Assembly: GCA_900544105.1 (NCBI GenBank)
Contig: UQUC01000016.1
Coordinates: 1-31,295 of the forward strand
Source of the DNA: an uncultured Oscillibacter sp.
GTDB taxonomy: Bacteria > Bacillota > Clostridia > Oscillospirales > Oscillospiraceae
DNA length: 31,295 bases
Reading direction: 5' to 3'
How positions within the stretch are numbered: position 1 is the stretch's first letter; every line of letters starts with the position of its first letter. Below, in pieces: positions 29,025 to 31,295 of this stretch. The translations under genes were made by a program, and so were the position numbers. The notes below the pieces were generated by a model. That model saw only the letters and a list, made by a program, of their open reading frames with translations, did not search any database and was not told the DNA's origin.

Positions 29025-31019
29025 TTATTTTTCAAAGTATGCGTCCAGGACCCCGATCAACTGCTGACGGACGCTTTCCGGGTCCGCGTCCTCGATCCGT
29101 GCGCCTGCGGTGGTGGAATTGCCGCCGCCGCCCAAGGCCTCCAGGATCACCTGCACGTTGATCTCGCCCAGAGACCGGGCTGACATCAGCACCGCTCCCT
29201 CGGCGGCGTAGATCACGAAGGAAGCCTGAACGCCCTTCAGGGTCAGCAGATCGTCCGCCGCCTGAGCCGCCGCAACGCGGTCCACACCCGGCTCCTCCAC
29301 CACGGAGACCGCGATGTTGCTCCGGTACATCTCCGCGCGGCGGATGATGTCGTATTTCGTGACCATATCCTTCAAATCGCCCTGGAACAGCCGCTGGACC
29401 TCCGCCGTGTCCGCGCCGGAACGCCGCAGGAAGGCCGCCGCCTCAAAGGTGCGGCCACCGGTCCGCTGGGTGAAGTGCTTGGTATCCAGCACGATACCCG
29501 CCAGCAGCGCCCCCGCTTCCTCCCGCAGAAGGTCGGTAGGCTCCACCAGATATTGCAGCAGTTCCGTCACCAGCTCGCTGGCGGACGAGGCGTAAGGCTC
29601 ATGGAAGTTGAAGGCGGCGTTTTCGATATAAGTTGCCGCCCGGCGGTGATGGTCAATGACCGCCACCCGGTTGCAGGATTCCAAAAGCTGAGGATTTTCC
29701 ACCATGTCCGGACGGTTGGTATCCACCACTACCAGAAGCGTGTCGGCCCGCATCTGCAAAAATGCCTCAGCAGGGGTAAGGAACACGCCGCTGTACTCCG
29801 GCAGCGCATCCAGCCGGGCGATCAGGGTCTCGGCCGCGGTGTGCTCCCGGTCAATGACGATCCGGGCCTGCTTTCCCCGTTTCCGGGCGGCGCAGCAAAT
29901 ACCCGCGGCAGCACCCACGGCGTCCATATCCGCGAAGGAGTGGCCCATGATGTAGACCTCTCCCGCGTCTGCGACCAGCTCTCGGAAAGCGTTGGCCATC
30001 ACACGGGATTTCACTTTGGTCCGCTTCTCCGTGGCCTTGGTGCGGCCGCCGTAGAAGGCGAAGTCCACCTGATTCCGCACCACCGCCTGATCGCCGCCGC
30101 GACTCAAAGCCATTTCCAGCGAGAGCTTGGCGTTTTTATACAGCTCCGGGATGCTGGGAGAATCCTTACCGATGCCGATGGACAGGGTAGGGTGGATATT
30201 CTCCGCCACGCGGATCGCCCGGACAGTGTCCAGAATAGAAAACTTTTCATCCACAAAATGCTGGAAATACTGTTCCTCAAACAGAAACAGATAATGATTC
30301 CGGTCCGTTTTCAGCAGAATTCCATGGCCCGCGTTGGCCCAGGTCTGCAATTTTTCGTCGATCTGCGCCAGAACCGCGCTGCGCTGGGTATCCTCGCAGG
30401 CTTTCATCAGATCCTCGTAGTTGTCCAGCATCAGGATCGCCGCCACCGGGCGGCTGGCCTCGTAGACCTCTCTCAGATGATCGGCCTCCGTAGTCTCCAC
30501 CCAGTAAGTGGTAGCCACCAGGCTCTGCACGCCGGTGCGGTTTCGAGAGCGCACCAGGCTACCGTAGACCCGAAAACGGTGATTGTTCAGCTCCACCCGC
30601 TCCGGGCTTTCCTGCTTTCCGCTCAGCAGCCACTGGACCTGAAAATCCGGTACAGCCTCGGAAAGCCGCATCTCAAAGAGATGCTCCCGGACGCCGGCCA
30701 GCTGCAAAAAGCTCTCATTGCTCCAGATGATCTCTCCGGTGTCCGGCCGGAACACCAGCGTGGGCAGGGGAGAGTTAATGAGGGTGGACTTACTGGCGGT
30801 ATCCACACTGCCGGTGACAGAGTCGATGTACTGCAAAACGCCCTGCCGCCGCTTCTGATTGCTCTGCCGGAAATAGAAGTACAGCAGAATGGTCAGCGCT
30901 CCCTCAGCCAAGGCCAGCTGCCAGTTGACAGGGATGGCCGCCACGGCGAACAGCAACATAACGGCGAAATAAAATTTTAAATTCGGCTCCAACAGGCGGG
31001 AGAGTTTCTTATTGCTCAT
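29025..31019 (-). CDS. gdpP: Cyclic-di-AMP phosphodiesterase GdpP
   Basis: This 664-residue membrane-anchored phosphodiesterase hydrolyses c-di-AMP to pApA. It has two membrane helices (about 16-50), a PAS-like domain (about 80-175), a degenerate GGDEF domain (about 185-320) with SRGGD (306-310) in place of GGDEF, and a DHH-DHHA1 catalytic module. Metal-binding motifs are GHSFADMDA (359-367), VVDTNRPD (431-438) and IDHH (455-458), all intact. ATG 31019 has GAGG and AAGGA just upstream. It is the first gene of gdpP-rplI-dnaB, with its own promoter at 31095-31123. Confidence 0.96.
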   Translation of the reverse strand: MSNKKLSRLLEPNLKFYFAVMLLFAVAAIPVNWQLALAEGALTILLYFYFRQSNQKRRQGVLQYIDSVTGSVDTASKSTLINSPLPTLVFRPDTGEIIWSNESFLQLAGVREHLFEMRLSEAVPDFQVQWLLSGKQESPERVELNNHRFRVYGSLVRSRNRTGVQSLVATTYWVETTEADHLREVYEASRPVAAILMLDNYEDLMKACEDTQRSAVLAQIDEKLQTWANAGHGILLKTDRNHYLFLFEEQYFQHFVDEKFSILDTVRAIRVAENIHPTLSIGIGKDSPSIPELYKNAKLSLEMALSRGGDQAVVRNQVDFAFYGGRTKATEKRTKVKSRVMANAFRELVADAGEVYIMGHSFADMDAVGAAAGICCAARKRGKQARIVIDREHTAAETLIARLDALPEYSGVFLTPAEAFLQMRADTLLVVVDTNRPDMVENPQLLESCNRVAVIDHHRRAATYIENAAFNFHEPYASSASELVTELLQYLVEPTDLLREEAGALLAGIVLDTKHFTQRTGGRTFEAAAFLRRSGADTAEVQRLFQGDLKDMVTKYDIIRRAEMYRSNIAVSVVEEPGVDRVAAAQAADDLLTLKGVQASFVIYAAEGAVLMSARSLGEINVQVILEALGGGGNSTTAGARIEDADPESVRQQLIGVLDAYFEK

Positions 31020-31094
31020 TCCTTACCTCATTCTCCGATGGGGCAGGCTGGCCTGTCCCCCGGAAATCGTAAAATTCATCCGATAGGTTTTCTT

Positions 31095-31123
31095 ATTATA
31101 TCAGTTTGCCGGCAAATACACAA
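31095..31123 (-). promoter_or_regulatory. Promoter of gdpP-rplI with palindromic spacer
   Basis: On the minus strand TTGTGT (31118-31123) and a consensus TATAAT (31095-31100) are 17 nt apart with a TGA extended -10. The spacer contains the perfect palindrome TTTGCCGGCAAA (31105-31116), a candidate operator between the boxes. Confidence 0.85.
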
Positions 31124-31223
31124 TGGTATTTCTACTGAAATCTTGTGAAAACAGGCGGCGGGTGGAGTGGATACGCCCGATGGCGGAAAGGGCGCGTTGC
31201 AAAATAGCGCACGGAAGCTGAAT

Positions 31224-31275
31224 AAAAAAGATGAGCAGGTCTCCCCGAAAAAAAGGGGTTGCCTGCTCGTCTTTT
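31224..31275. terminator. Bidirectional terminator at right window edge
   Basis: Long complementary arms (AAAAAGA-GAGCAGG and CCTGCTC-TCTTTTT) with an inner CCCC/GGGG stem carry T-runs on both sides. It most likely ends a minus-strand gene lying beyond the window. Confidence 0.75.
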
Positions 31276-31295
31276 TGCTTTATGATTAGTTTGTG

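Noticed and set aside
1..31295. CRISPR array, tRNA/rRNA, insertion sequence, prophage or defence system
   Set aside because: No regularly spaced repeats, cloverleaf sequences, transposase, integrase or known defence proteins were found; the tandem repeat at 11.3 kb has only two adjoining copies without spacers.

Overview
The window looks like chromosomal housekeeping and accessory DNA from a spore-forming, G+C-rich clostridial Firmicute, probably an Oscillospiraceae-type gut anaerobe (family level is inference). The reasons are: the gdpP-rplI-dnaB and tilS-hpt-ftsH gene orders typical of Firmicutes, a SpoIIID homologue, strong AGGAGG-type ribosome binding sites on most genes, TTGACA/TATAAT-like promoters with 17-18 nt spacing, and an SLH-domain surface protein. 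I see no rRNA, tRNA, CRISPR array, insertion sequence or prophage. Twenty-nine protein genes are called, and upstream in-frame TTG/GTG/ATG extensions were trimmed wherever a Shine-Dalgarno site marks a later start.

Layout. 1-5071 is a probable methionine-degradation neighbourhood: RidA enamine deaminase (-), methionine gamma-lyase (-), a divergent LysR regulator (+) and an NhaC-superfamily transporter (-). 5386-7831 (-) holds a nitroreductase, methylthioribose-1-phosphate isomerase MtnA and a HAD phosphatase. 8003-8512 (+) is spoIIID plus a small unknown gene. 8723-11223 (+) is an LCP cell-wall ligase gene followed by a secreted SLH/transglutaminase-like protein. 11263-11530 is a convergent intergenic space filled by two copies of a ~135-nt repeat. 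11531-12625 (-) is a DUF3810 membrane metallopeptidase-like gene. 12721-17612 (-) is a five-gene peptide/nickel-type ABC importer (A-B-C-D-F order) with coupled ATGA/TGATG overlaps. 17842-19089 (-) is an AI-2E-family transporter, divergent from a lipid-kinase/NUDIX operon (19259-20757, +). 20976-21494 (+) is a CarD-type regulator. 21563-22949 (-) is lspA-rluD. 23070-31019 (-) is the long conserved cluster gdpP-rplI-dnaB-tilS-hpt-ftsH.

How the genes may work together. Methionine gamma-lyase releases methanethiol and an enamine (2-aminocrotonate), the kind of intermediate RidA hydrolyses. NhaC-superfamily members include predicted methionine transporters (MetT), so the first 5 kb could be a methionine uptake and catabolism unit under the divergent LysR protein; this is inference. 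MtnA at 6.2-7.3 kb also handles a methionine-derived (methylthioribose) metabolite.

The most notable non-coding signals are: a 10+10 bp perfect palindrome at the ridA transcription start; a 9-bp inverted repeat over a palindromic TTGCAA that serves as the -35 of two divergent promoters (19160-19211); a TTTGCCGGCAAA palindrome in the gdpP promoter spacer; the duplicated repeat at 11.3-11.5 kb; and a chain of strong hairpins between rplI and dnaB.
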